From the NCBI GenBank assembly GCA_015680685.1, contig MNCI01004078.1:340683-404682 (forward strand): a stretch of DNA of 64,000 nt, given 5' to 3'. The DNA comes from Gnetum montanum. Lineage: Eukaryota > Streptophyta > Gnetopsida > Gnetales > Gnetaceae. This document shows positions 33,841 through 45,836 of the stretch, in pieces. Every line of letters starts with the position of its first letter. The stretch's first letter is position 1. Position numbers and translations under genes: made by a program. Under the pieces are notes generated by a model that was not told the DNA's origin, did not search any database, and saw nothing but the letters and a program-made list of their open reading frames with translations.

Positions 33841-35900
33841 ATCACGACCAAATGTTTAGTTGTGGGGTTTACCAACCCCAACCCCCCCCCCCCCACCCCT
33901 GCTTCTAATCTTTAGGATTCTTAAGTGCTTTTCATCTTTTTTTTATACATTCTTTATTTTACACCTTCTTGTTTTCATGTTATTAATATTTTCTAATTTT
34001 TGTTTTACACCATCATTAGTACATTTGCTATTTCTTGAAAATTTGACACTTTCTTTTATATTTTATTTTATTTTATTTTGGTGTGATTTTCTAACCTTTT
34101 TTTAATAAGTGCCAAGTAAAGTGGTAATGTGTTGCTTGATGGTGGTATGTACTATTTTTGTTATTTGATTATTGGTGTCTAGATTTTGGCTTTGAATTTT
34201 GTTACGGATGATTAGGACATGGTTTCATTTTCATGCAACAAGTAGTGAGCCCACAACATCCACCTATCCACAAACTCTATGGTTTTCTTTATTTTGAAAA
34301 CGTGCAGTTCCTTTTTTATTAATGAAACTTTAATGAACTTGTGACTTTGGTAGTGTTTGGACTTGGAAAGGATTCAAAGGTTTGAATAGGGTGTGACTTC
34401 AAGGGGATTCAATATTCTTTGTATCTTTCTACTTGCTTGGGTGCATGTGTGTTTTCATGGACTTCTTACTATTCTATATCAACCATTAAAGGAAGTTGAA
34501 TAATTCTTTGCATGGTGTGGTTCCCATTTTAGAAAAAAAAATTAAAAAAAAGAACAATGGAAATTCAAAGCACACCCCTTAGACAAAATAAACGCATGTG
34601 TCTTTGCATGGTGTGGTTTCCATTTCAAAAATAAAAATAAAAAAAATGATGGGAATTCAAAGCACACCCCTTAGACAAAATAAACAGGCTACAAGCACTA
34701 GTTATGGGACTAGAAAGACATGTTACCCATGCCTGAAGGTCCCCTCTAACTAAGGCCCTTCCTCACTTCCTACTTCTCTTTTCTTCTTTAATAAGGAATG
34801 GTGGTTGTTTTGTGGGAGTACTCTTGTGTCTTAGGGTGATGGACTAGTCTTGGAATGATAATGCAAAGTCATTGAACGAGGTTGGTTTTGGTTTAGATTA
34901 ATGATGGATCATATCAAGTTATTTAACCATAAAATCCATAAGGGACTTCAGGTGACCTTAATCAGGAACTCCATTTCACTCTCTCTCATCCATCTATACT
35001 TTCCATGTCTCACCTCACCACTGGTTTCATGTTCTTGTTTGATGTCCTAGTTTGATGTGTCAAAATTCTTAGGTAGTTTCTTCCAAGTTTTTGTAGTTAA
35101 CCTTCTATAACCATTAATCATCCATAGAGCCCATGGACTCTTTGGTTTGAAGTTATGCAAGGGCATAAAAGGCCTATGCTTGCTTTATGGAGGACCCACT
35201 TGCATATCTTTTGGTTGGGTTAGTCATGTTCTTTACCCCTAGACACTCTTACAATCACATCCTTTTGTTTACCACATCAACGACATCCAATTATGCACAT
35301 CTTCACAACATTTTAGTAAACTTTCCTTTTTATTGTTGTGAATTCTTACATCCTCTTCAAATATGTCCTTGTGTTGAACTTTTTCAAATGTAATAAACCA
35401 CTTATCTATTTTACACTATTTGTCAACCTTCCCACTAACATGACTAAAGGAATCAATCTACCACAATCACAACCTAGCCAAGTGTAACCATCAATGAGAA
35501 AAGGCATTTAACAACTATGTGTTACAAATTGCATACTAATTCATGATTTTGTTGTGATTGCAGTGGGGAGCATGGACTAGAAGCAGGATTATCTTCATCA
35601 AGGATGATGTAGCAGTACCACATGATGAGGACCGTTCATGATCATTGGATCTTCTCCCTCACTCTTTAGCTACCAAGAGGTGTTGTATGTTAATGTTATC
35701 TAGGGTGTTCCCTTCTCTTATCATGAACACCCAATTTTATAAAAATTGTAACTCCATACACTTGGGCACTCAGAGTATGTTTGTTCCATCTAGTTAGTTT
35801 GTATGTCAGTTAATAATCCCATACATACCCAATATTTTGTAAAGAACTTGTTCATCCTCTTCTATACTTAAGGACGAGTTTTCATTTAGTTGTGGAGGTA
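33841..35900 (+). other. E2 3' spacer: no ORF2, tandem duplication, poly-C run, polypurine tract
   Basis: A TTTAGTTGTGGGG polypurine-like motif (33854-33866) precedes a 13-C run (33882-33894). A roughly 105-bp tandem duplication lies at about 34504-34690; both units carry CTTTGCATGGTGTGGTT and TTCAAAGCACACCCCTTAGA. The text at 35110-35205 (AGCCCATGGACTCTTTGG) matches the E1 spacer before the ORF2 promoter. At 35545-35625 TGTGATTGCAG and following bases resemble the E1 ORF2 start. The polypurine tract AGTTGTGGAGGTA ends at 35900. No protein motif is visible. Confidence 0.65.
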
Positions 35901-36767
35901 TGATGAAACATGTTTTCTCATCAACTTCGACGTTGGGTATCCGACATCTGAGCCTCAATGTCAAGTATCTAATGTCGGGGTCATGGTGTGACGTTGGGTA
36001 TTTAACGTTAGATCCAAGATGTGATGTCGGGTATTCAATGTCGTGAGACATACACCAACCTATAAATATATCACTTGGGCTCATGATTTCCATATAGTTT
36101 TTCATAGTTTTTCAGTTAAAGTAGTGAAGCTCTTGTAGTTTGTTTTCTCCAGAGTTAGAATATTTTCTCAATGCTTGCAGTAGGAGCCTGAGTGTGTACG
36201 AATCTTTGTTCAAACACTAATGTACCTAAGTGCAACAGTGTGACAAGAATAAAAATAAACTCTTTTGATAATCCTTGTAGCACTAAGAATAGATTAATGT
36301 TTCCTTTAATGCACTTTACTTTAATGCATTTAAATTAAGCGATTAATTTCCAGTTGTTAATGAACACATGCACAACCACTTTGAGCATACATATAGTTCT
36401 TGGTAACCTAGTAACGCTTAATGTTTGGTAGCCCAGTAGCATTAAATGTGTTCAGGATGTGTCTAGGAAAGTGGGATGGATACTTATGTTAGGTTAGTTA
36501 GGTAGTAGATGAATTAGATCTTAAATTACTTTACCTTTCATTCTTGTTGTAGGTGATTAAAGTTATAAAATATAAAATAATAAAAATCATATGCCTTACT
36601 TTGGACTAAACCATAGTACCACTAGTCCAAGTGGGAAGACAATGAACTGTGATTAAGGCATAGCAATCTAGATGCCACAACTAGTCCCATCCATGGAATT
36701 CGACTGGATCGTGTGTAAACACTTGTGATTTGTATGGTTGAGCGTAGGGGTACGTCACTACTCATCA
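35901..36767 (+). repeat. E2 3' LTR (867 bp) with a four-unit palindrome array
   Basis: Four 20-bp quasi-palindromic units start at 35929, 35957, 35990 and 36023 (GACGTTGGGTATCCGACATC, AATGTCAAGTATCTAATGTC, GACGTTGGGTATTTAACGTT, GATGTCGGGTATTCAATGTC). Spacing is 28-33 bp. A TATA box (CCTATAAATATATC) follows at about 36059. The 5' LTR has three recognisable units. Confidence 0.85.
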
Positions 36768-37775
36768 TCCATGATTAGTCCTAAAGATTTTAATTTTCTA
36801 TCTAACTAATTCTCTGCCTATATCGTATATCATCTAAAGTAATCTATTACCTCAGATCTATGAAAGATCCAAAAGACATGATCATAACACGTATAATCAT
36901 TTATAAAAGTAATGAAGTGACCATGCCTTTCCTTAACATTCATTTGTACATAGATATCAGAATGGATTACTTGTAATGTTATATTAGTTATAGTGGCTTT
37001 ACAAATAGTTTTCTAGTTACTTTTCTTGCTACACAATAGTCACAAGTTGATAGAGTAACTTTAGTGAGGTTCTAATAAGCCTCTTGTAGCTAACCATATC
37101 ATTCCTTCTTGTCCAATATGGCCTAGCCTAGTATGCTATAAATTGGAATTATCAACATTATAATTAATAAACATAAGCAGGAAAAAAAAACTATATTTAT
37201 TCTTAGAATATTCAATATCTAGCTTAACGAAATTATTGTAAATAAAGCCATGTCCATCATAAACTAACTCTATATGAATCCTAACCAAATCATTTTCAAA
37301 CATAAAACTAAATTCAATTTGAGAAAAGTAGTATTTACAAATAAATTCCATCAAATTTTTGATGCATAAAGGACATCATGGAGATAAAACATGTGAACTT
37401 ATTAGATGATGAATTTATATGTACCAATGTCTATTATATTTATGCTAGAGGTATTTTCATGTATATCTTTTTACTACCTCCTAAAAATCAGTGATACTCA
37501 ATAAAGCCAATTCAGTCTCTTAGTACATGATATGCTACTCTTAGGTCTATAATCTATACATGAAAAGCTTTAGTAGCTAGAACACTAAATGATACAAATG
37601 AATTTATGTAAAAAATAGTTACATCATAACTTCTTAGACTTAGTGCATTTACAAACAAAGTATCTTCACTTATAATAGTTGAAACATGTCATCTTAAACT
37701 TGTCTTTCTTTTCTTCTATTTTTCCTCTTTTCTTCTTATCCTCTTTGAAACACCATTAATTTCAGCATGGCACTT
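36768..37775 (-). pseudogene. C2 copia: gag zinc knuckle, protease remnant, pre-integrase and integrase start
   Basis: Read on the minus strand from 37775: a Lys-rich gag end and knuckle remnant (MTCFNYYK, about 37700). Then comes a copia protease/pre-integrase region (HDVLYASK near 37370) and GAG_pre-integrase text (HTRLGHIGQEGMIWLATRGL, about 37080-37135). The integrase core start follows (IHSDIYVQMNVKERHGHFIT, then INDYTCYDHVFW, about 36850-36960). Integrase continues at 30412 beyond E2. Stops and shifts are frequent. A 72-codon minus-strand frame (37354-37136) is out of phase and meaningless. Confidence 0.8.
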
Positions 37776-39811
37776 TGAGTGGAAAATAATTCAATTCTTT
37801 TCAAGCATCTCAAGCTTATTATACAAATACAGGGGGCCGTCAGACTCGGGCAAATGAGAGGCTGGTACAGACTCAGGATCAGAATACAGTTTGTAAGCTT
37901 GCTTTTGCAGCAGCACTCAAGGAAAAAGAAGAAGTGGCATATGCGAATTCATATAGAGTCCATGATTGGCATTGCTGCTGCTGAGGCTGCAGGAATTCAT
38001 GGCATGGAGGAACTCAGAATTCATGTTGAAGACCGTGATGTTGCTGTTGTTATTGCAGAATTTGTTAGATTCTTCAGCTTGCCACTGTTGGGAACCAGAA
38101 ATGCAGAAACGTCTAGCATTAGAACTCTATACTTGGCCACCATTCCCTGGATCTCAGCCAAGCTAGGCCACGTTTTCACATCCTGCTGGTTTTGGATTTT
38201 TATCCTGCGTTGCTAATTCCTCCCTGCCATGTAGATCGCTGTTTCTGTAGCACCGTTGACTCCCGCGTTCTGTTGGCTGCCGCTGCTGTATTCTTTTACC
38301 TGCTGCGCCACCCTCACCCGCCACATCGCACCATCGTCCTCCACGTCGCTGCTGTCCTGTGCTCTCTCCCGTCTGACGCGCTGCTGTCTCTTCACTGCCT
38401 CTTTGTCGCTCCTGCTGCTTCTGCTGCCTGCCGCATTCTGTTTACTGCCCTTCCACGCCATCGTCCCTGCCCTCCCGTCGCTGTGCTGGCCGCGTTCTGA
38501 TCTACTGCCTCTGTGCATCGCCGTCTTCTCCCTCCACGTGCTGTCTACTCCTCCCGCCGTCGCTGCTGTATTATTTTACCTGCTGCACCTGCCATGTCTG
38601 CTGCGCCGCCATCTTCTGCTTTCTGCCGCGTTTCGCCTACTGGGCTGCCCTTGTTTGCTGCGCCGCGTTTCAACGACGCGTCGCCCTTGTTTGCTGCCGC
38701 CGTCTCCCACCGACGTGCTGCCATCGACGCTGTTTTCTTTGTCTCCCACCGCCTGCCACGTCTCGTCTGCTGCGCCTGCCACCACCACCGCACCACTTCT
38801 GCCGCACTGCGCCGTCCTCGCCGCACTCCGCCACCCTTGTTTGCTGCGCCGCCCTCACTTACCGCGCTGCCCTCACCTGCCGCCGCGCCGTCGCTCGCTG
38901 TCTCCCGCTTTCCTCTCCACTGCTGCTGTTTCCTCTCCGTCGGCTACTTTCCCCCTGATGATTGCGAATTTTTCACCAAACATTGGAAAAATTCAAATCT
39001 TCCAACCCGCTAACACCGAAAAAATAATAATAATAATATAATTTTTTCAAGGTAGCCGCCGCTAGACCTAACCTCTCCAAATTTTTCAAAAATTGTGTCC
39101 CTAAAGAGTTTGTTTTCTAAAGTATTTGAATTTTTTTTAAAAAAATGACCCACGAGGTGTAAACTTGGTCAAAATTGCCAACACACATTCAACTACCCAG
39201 CATAGGTGCATTGAACCAAGAATCCTAGCCCAAACCTATAAATACTCTACCAATTTACACAAATAGAAGGAGGAGGCAACGAAGGACACACAAGCAAGAA
39301 GAAGCAAGAAGGAGGACAGAACTTGCAATCCTTGGGCGCTCGGCACATCCGATTTTTGGCTTTCAAGTTCCTCTCCCATCGTCACATCATATCCTCCCGG
39401 GGCTAGGCGTTTGACTTGCCATTCATACTTGTGCAACTACGCTTTGACCGGTGCACATTTTTCCTAATACAATACAGTTTCGTTATTGCTTCTCATTTAC
39501 ATTATTTACCTCGGTTTACGTTCTATTTACAATATAAACTTTGTTTACACTTTAACTCAGTACACTTTATTTACACTTCGTATCGTTGTTTACATTCCGT
39601 CTACCTACCGTTTACGATAACCCCAGCGCTAGCCGTAGCTTACGCTCGGGGAAGTCCTTGTTTGATTTGCGTGCAAACCATACAAGGCACTCTGCCTTCG
39701 TTCCCTTTTCCAGCTTGCCCTCAAGCGAAGGCAGGGTCCGCTGTGGCTACCCAACGATCCCTCGGTGTCTGTTTCCCTTCCAGCCTTACACCGACGATTT
39801 AAGTCAGTACA
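37776..39811 (+). mobile_element. 2.04-kb TG...CA insertion in C2 gag, probable solo LTR, with GC-rich core
   Basis: The insertion splits the C2 gag frame. It begins TGAGTGG, ends GTCAGTACA, and is flanked by CACTT and CTCTT, which agree at four of five positions. A TATA-like CCTATAAATACTC is at about 39235, roughly 575 bases before the right end, and no primer site or internal coding is present, so a solo LTR is the simplest reading. The core (38190-38960) is strikingly C+G-rich, with repeated CTGCTGC, GCCGCC and CCTGCC text. Open frames on both strands there (up to 261 codons) reflect composition. The tract 39420-39610 repeats TTTAC. Orientation is inferred from the TATA box. Confidence 0.6.
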
Positions 39812-40491
39812 CTCTTTAGCCTTCTTTAGTAGAGTTGCTTGTTGAGAGGTCTTACCATAATCCCTTTTTCTATATGATCTTTTTGACTTTTGGGTATTGG
39901 ATTTAGCATTATACATATTAGAGGTATTAGCAATTATCAAGCACTTGTACTTGAGTTTTAAATGATATGCAACATCCTCAAATATTTTCATATTCTCATT
40001 ATGCATCATGTTAACTTACACATGTTTCTAAAAATTTGGGGATAAGAGAATAACCACTAGTACTTGTTATTCATCCATGAGACTATTCTTAGTAGCCTTC
40101 AAGTCTCAAATCATATTCAACATCATCTTTATATGTTATTTCATAGTGTGATTAGGATGCTTCTAATAGTTATCAAATTTGAGATTTAGACTTCTCACTA
40201 TTATAGTAGATGTAGTACTAAACCTTTCTTTGAAGGCTTTCAACATAGCATGTGTAGTTGGATATTGCTCAAATTCATAAAGGATATCATTTTACAACTT
40301 TGATATACCTTAGCCTCTTTGTAGTGCAAAGGGTCTAAATCCTTTAAAGGTTTATCTATAACATGAACGATGGTCTTCATAACCTCTTGTTCTTCCTTAA
40401 CATATTAGATCTTATGATTCCAAATGTCATAATCATCATCATCTAGTTTATCTTCTATGTTGAGGTCAACAACAATCTATTTCGAGGTCAT
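39812..40491 (-). pseudogene. C2 copia gag (UBN2-type), 5' part
   Basis: The minus strand from the ATG at 40491 reads, with stops, DDDDYDIWNHKI, VKEEQEVMKTIVHVIDKPL, FDNY followed by KHPNHTMK, then NMMHNENMKIFEDVAYHLKL (about 39940-40010). These are hallmarks of copia gag (UBN2 family). The frame is interrupted at 39811 by the 2-kb insertion and continues at 37775. Confidence 0.8.
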
Positions 40492-41973
40492 GATTGCATA
40501 GAAAACAATTCAAGAAGAATATAAAATTACCAATAGGCTAACACCTCATTATCTTAATATTGAAACTAAGATCGTAAACATACACGACATGACATTACAA
40601 GTATAAAGAAAATATTGCTATGCTCAAAATCACATTACAAAATAATATCTAATTATTTGAATTAAGTATAATAAAAAATATTTAAAAATGATCTTTTCTT
40701 AAATTACCTCACAAGACCAAGGGATATGAATAAAATTATATATAACCTAGATAGAAATTAGATTAAAAAATCCTACTGGACCAAGGAATCGAATAATAAT
40801 ACATACTAGATGAACAAAAAGATCTTTACTCAAATTACCCTATAGGATGAATAGACAAAGACGTAATTTTATATAATTTAGATAATAAATTATATTAAAA
40901 AATCCCATTCAATCAAGGAATTAAGTAATAATGCATCTCAAATAGTTAAATTCCATCAATGTAAGAAAACAGTTCTACTTGATTATATACTCATGTCCTA
41001 AACTTTGTTAGGAAAAAATGCGCAAGGATTAAAAACTTTATTAATATCATAAAATTAAAGAAAAAATAAAAAAATAAATAACATTAAAGAAAGTAAGTAG
41101 ATGGGAAAATAAAAATTTAAATAGTATAAAAAAGAAAGTATGCCATACTCATTGAGAAGAAGAAAAAATAAAAGGTTGATTCAAAGCATATTAATCTACT
41201 GGTTTTTATAGTGGGAGGACCATATGCTTCTTACAGGAAATTATTATAATAAAGAAATAATTTCTTTTTGTACATTCATGGAAAATTATTCTTTCATAAA
41301 AAAAACTTTGTTTAAATTCTCCTATAAATAGGTCAAGTTCAACACCAAAATAGTAATTTTATAGACTTTGTGAAAATCACCATGTTACCAATTTTCTATT
41401 AAACTTTGTAGGTTACATCCCTACTTTTTCATTTGACTCACAACAAGATATACACTTGGATCTATTCAAGAGTTGCTAGGAAATTAGGACATTAGTAAGT
41501 CACAAGACTGTATAGTTAAGTTAGGCTACATTTGAGCTATGGTTAAGCTTAGATGTAATCATGTTTGACAATAAATATTAAGATTAATTTTTAATATATT
41601 ATAATACTTTGACATTATATTAGCTTAATTTACCTTCCTTACAATTTTTATTTTACATAAATTTATATTTTCAAATCATCATTAATATTAGTTAGCTTAA
41701 TACTTACTTTTACATGTATTGTTAATACTATAGAATGAAGACAAGCACTAAATACTATTAATGTGGTTTATCCAATATTTAAATAGCTTAGTTTGCTCAA
41801 TAGTTAATGCATAAATCCAAGAGCATGATAATGTATTAATGGGGCAAATACTCATTGTACTTAGAACTTTACTTTGACTTGCACAAATAGTTAATAGGAT
41901 TATTTCTATTTTTACTAAATTAGATAATAAAATCCATTAACCATAAAAATTAGTCATGCTTAACCTTACATCG
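40492..41973. other. Probable C2 leader and 5' LTR (minus), then unassigned AT-rich DNA
   Basis: On the minus strand a TATA-like CCCACTATAAAAACC is at about 41203-41217, a fitting place for the promoter of C2's 5' LTR. A tandem duplication of about 130 bp is at 40683-40940; units share AAATTACCYYAYARGA and AAAAAATCCYAYT-type text. I could not fix the LTR ends or a primer site. From about 41450 to 41973 I see no feature. Confidence 0.4.
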
Positions 41974-42788
41974 TGATGAATAATAAATTTGTCAACCACA
42001 TTGATGTGGCTAGAGACACATCAATGCATTAGTGTTGACATAGTCTTCATATTTGCCTATATAAATGCATGTACACATTGCATTTATGACACCAATTGGT
42101 CATTCCATTACCTACACTCTTGTAGTTTCATTTCACAAAAGTTAGAATTTTTCTTCTAAGTGCCTACAGTGTGGATTAAATGAATTATACAAAGTTTTAT
42201 GTGATTGTATGATGTACCTAGATACATTTGCATGGTCGAAATTAAAGCAAGATTGGTTCCATACATTATAACATTTGGATTAGCATTTTAATTTAATTCT
42301 TGTAATTTATCTTAATTTTTCATTTACTATTCATGAAAATGGTTAAATATTTTATTCCATTGCACTTAGTATAAAAAATTTCGAATATAAACATATTAAT
42401 GCTTAGTAGCCCCATTATTAAATTACTTAATACACCTAGAAGTGAAACACTTGGTAACCTAATAGTGTTGGTATATATTCAAAATGTGTATGGTAAATCA
42501 AGAATGGATACTTTATGCTAGGCTAGCTTAGATTTGCTTCTTGTACTTAGATTAAATATTTTTATACTTTAAATGTTTTAATAATAAAAAACATAATCAT
42601 ATATTTCAGTCATACTTAACTATACACTTAAGTTCACATAAGTGTGATTATGAAGATAATAATTAGCATCTTAGTACTTAGCTATCTAAGATATCCAACT
42701 AGTTCTAAGTCCACAGGATTTTGACTAGCTTGTGCATAAACGCCTATGATTCATATGCTTGGGTATAGGGTTACTTCACCACTCATCA
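41974..42788 (+). repeat. E5 5' LTR (815 bp), E1-family relative
   Basis: It starts TGATGAATAA and ends CTCATCA. U3 holds two degraded inverted repeats (CCACATTGATGTGG at 41996-42009 and ACACATCAATGCATTAGTGT at about 42017) before TTGCCTATATAAATGCATG. The R/U5 text and the TATA context match the minus-strand E4 LTR at 59011-59856, so both belong to one subfamily. Confidence 0.75.
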
Positions 42789-43011
42789 TTGATGCCATTG
42801 AAAGGGACTTGAAGCTAGTGTTTTAAATAGCTAGAATTATTCAACTATCATTGTTAACTCTGAACATGTGTTTGTTGATACATTTCTTACCATTTTATGG
42901 AGCAATGTTGGTTGATTTTATAATTAATTTAGTTCCTAAATTTTTTTAAAATATATATAATAATAATAATAAAAATAATAATCAAAGAAAAACCAAACAA
43001 AAAATATATTC
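42789..43011 (+). other. E5 primer site and leader, cut by E3
   Basis: TTGATGCCATTGAAAGGGAC directly follows the LTR and is a mutated tRNA-Asp-type primer site. About 200 AT-rich leader bases follow, ending where the E3 LTR begins. Confidence 0.6.
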
Positions 43012-45674
43012 TGTTAAAAGTATGAATATGAAACATCACATATTGGGATTATTGTGAATGAATTAAAGAATTATCAGGTAGTAGTAGGATGAGAACCCAG
43101 TGCTTGCAGATTCACTGTTCAAGGAAAATAATCGGAAAGTTTTAGAACTGCATAATGTCAATAAAATCAGTAGATAAGAGATTAAAAAAATCCTTAGTTT
43201 CAGATTATGCAGGGTTACAGCAAGATAGTTTACTAATTGCTATGTAGAACCTAAATCTTCAAACCAAGAGCACGTGAAAGTGAGAGGAGGGTCTTGGCAA
43301 AATGCTAAGATATATTATCACACATGATTGATAGTTCATCATTAAAATGGTAGTTTCCACTACATTTTTTTGAAGGTGAAGGTAGATTGCATAAAAAGAT
43401 CACCAAGAAATAATAAAAACTATTCGTGAATTAAGAAAAAAGGTGAAAGAAGAAACAACATGATGGAAATTCCATCAAAAATGGTAGAAATGCGATAGTC
43501 AATATCAATGATAAACCCATTTAGTAGCAAATATAAACAAATAAAAACATGTAAACTGACGCCCCATATGATGAATGTATTATGTTTTTTCCAATTGGCT
43601 TGGTTTCCCCTCACATCATTTTCAATCACCAATAGTTGCAGATGGTTCTAGTTTAACATTCCATTTCTTGGTTTGTTTGACAAAGCCACCGATCTTGCAT
43701 AGGCTTTGATCTATTTGAGAAAACACCTTTTGTTGCCTTAGAAACTTTTGGGGCATTTTTCCTAAAATCATGCAAAAGTAGATGTAGAAGACAAAGAATG
43801 AAAAATTGTATTAGTAGGATAGAATGATGAGCACAATGATTGCTTAGGCTTAGGCTTAGGCAGAGGCGTAGGCAGCACTGGTGTAGAAACGTCTCAAACC
43901 TTATGGTTGGAAGGTGGTTCAATGTGTTGAGGGTATCAGCAGAGTTGAGGATGACAGCCATTGGAAGAACACATGTATACTTTACTCTCATAATCATGGC
44001 CTCGATGATTGATGTGTCAAGATTTAAGCTTTGCTACAAGGCAAATCTTCTACAGGTATAACTACTGCATTGATCAAGCTCCATTTGAAACTACTACTTC
44101 AAAATTCTAGCAAAATCAATAGCATCAAATGCGAAAGATGAGGGCCATGTGGCAAAGTATTAAACCTTTGTTATATTAATCATCAATGAATTTAAAGGAA
44201 AAAGAAAGAAGCAGTTTTATTTTCCAATGCTCAAGGGAAAGAAATAATGTGAACATAAGGTTATAGTATGAGCTTAGATAATTTAAATTTAATGAAAGGG
44301 TAAAGTGTCATTAGGAAAAAACACAACGGAGGAGAGAAATTAATGGGATACTTATTTAAGTACAGGACATTTGGCTATTATTCCTTTTAGGGAAGTTGTA
44401 ACTTCTTATGTTGGTTTAACCAACACTTCAAGATATTTGTAGTTTATTTTACTTTTTTTCATCACCAAGGAGACACATGCTAATTTTTGCTTAATTTTCT
44501 CATAACTTGTTATAGAAGTTATAACTTCTTAAGGAGTTATGAGTAAATGCCTTAGATATTTGTAACCCACTTTAACTTCTTATGATGAATGTAACTACCT
44601 TGAAGAGGGGAGAGAGGAGGGAATTTGAAGATTGCTTGTTAAAGACATCATTTTGGCCACTTTGTTTTAATCTTGTGAGTTCATTCTTTCCTATTTTGTT
44701 TTAGTTGTTTAGTTAGTGGCTTAGGTAGTATCATGCTTGACATTTAAATTTTGGATTTTTAGATTGCTTTTATAGTTCTTTGTTGCATGATAGTAGACTC
44801 CTATTAAGATTTGCCATAGAAGAGCTCATGTTGGAAAGCCTCAAGAGCAATTTAATAGAGAAGTTTATTATTATGCAATGTTTAAGGTTATTATTAGGAT
44901 TGTTATAAGAGAGCCTTTGCTATAGACAAGGCAATTGAGCAATTCAATAGTCTAGAGGGTTCAAAAAATCTTTGGTATTTTGATAGGACTAAAATAGCTT
45001 TTTGATTTTTAAAGTATATCCCCTTGGTATTTCAATTAGAAATTGTCAAATTTTTGAAAGCTTTGTTGTATGCAATCGTTGACAACTATTATCTAGCCAA
45101 AATAGAGACTCATACATGGTATTTTATGTAGCAATTTTTGGTAATATAGTAGAATTGTCTTTAAGAAATTGCTTGTTTGAGCCTAGAAAGTTTGAACAAT
45201 TAATATATATTGAATTAGGGATAACTTTATTGTGAAGTTTTTTCTTGTATCTATTTGCTTGCTTAAATATTTGAGATTTTTACACAAATCTACTTTCTTT
45301 TCTTTCTTTTTCTATTAAATCTTGCTCTATTTCTAGTTTTCTTGTGGAACTTTTTCTCTTTTGGGGAAATTAGGAGTAGATTGGTAGAGTTGTGCTCAAA
45401 TTTTTTTTGCAAAATTTTATTTGTTACAAGTGGGTATTATAAGGATCGTATAGACTAAGTGATTGAACAAAATAAGAATCTCCAACAACTCAGAATATTG
45501 TACAAAGTTGGCTGAATCTCTTTTATGATAGTCGATGACAATTTTATACGTAAACCAACTGTTTCAACATTCACAATAGCAAACACATACTCACATTTAA
45601 CAATTGAATCTATTTGGAGGTATCTGGGCCTTGGTGTTGCTAGAGACTAGCGAGCACCTAAACCTTGTTTGAGG
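43012..45674 (+). repeat. E3 5' LTR (about 2.66 kb), promoter deleted
   Basis: The start TGTTAAAAG is set by comparison with the 3' LTR, which starts directly after the polypurine tract. The end near 45674 (GAGGCA) is where similarity to the partial copy at 13030-14371 stops; the primer site is not convincing. The perfect palindrome AGAAGTTATAACTTCT is at 44514-44529. At about 44602 the TATA region present in the other two copies (CACTATAAAAAGGCTTCAAA) is missing, with about 45 bases lost. Confidence 0.75.
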
Positions 45675-45836
45675 CACTTGTTGGTAGTCACATTAGAAAT
45701 GGTCACCAACAATTCTTTTGGCACTAAAAGGAGAGTTGAAAATTTATCCTCTAAGTTCATAAGCTTGATAGTCCTAGCATACCAACAATTATTTGTTACT
45801 ATAAAGGCTTAACAAATTAAATTCTATTTTTAGTTC

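Larger units (their letters stand above)
30413..36767 (+). mobile_element. E2: LTR retrotransposon of the E1 family, gag only, inserted in copia C2
   Basis: The LTRs (30413-31266 and 35901-36767) begin TGATGAAAC and end CTCATCA. Flanking 5-mers TTCAT and TCCAT agree at four of five positions and the C2 integrase frame resumes across the element, so the ends are secure. It has the tRNA-Asp-like primer site, a gag-like ORF1 related to E1's, and a polypurine tract. ORF2 is missing: a short piece resembling the ORF2 start (about 35545-35625) runs straight into 3' UTR text shared with E1. No pol is present. Confidence 0.88.

Noticed and set aside
38213-39041. Long overlapping open frames on both strands (up to 261 codons)
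   Set aside because: They lie in the GC-rich core of the 2-kb insertion, where stop codons are rare by composition; the peptides are Leu/Pro/Ser/Cys- or Arg/Gly-rich runs without any motif.
41322-41345. Plus-strand TATA-like CCTATAAATAGGTC as a promoter of a plus-strand gene
   Set aside because: No plus-strand coding follows; the region is probably the C2 LTR on the minus strand.
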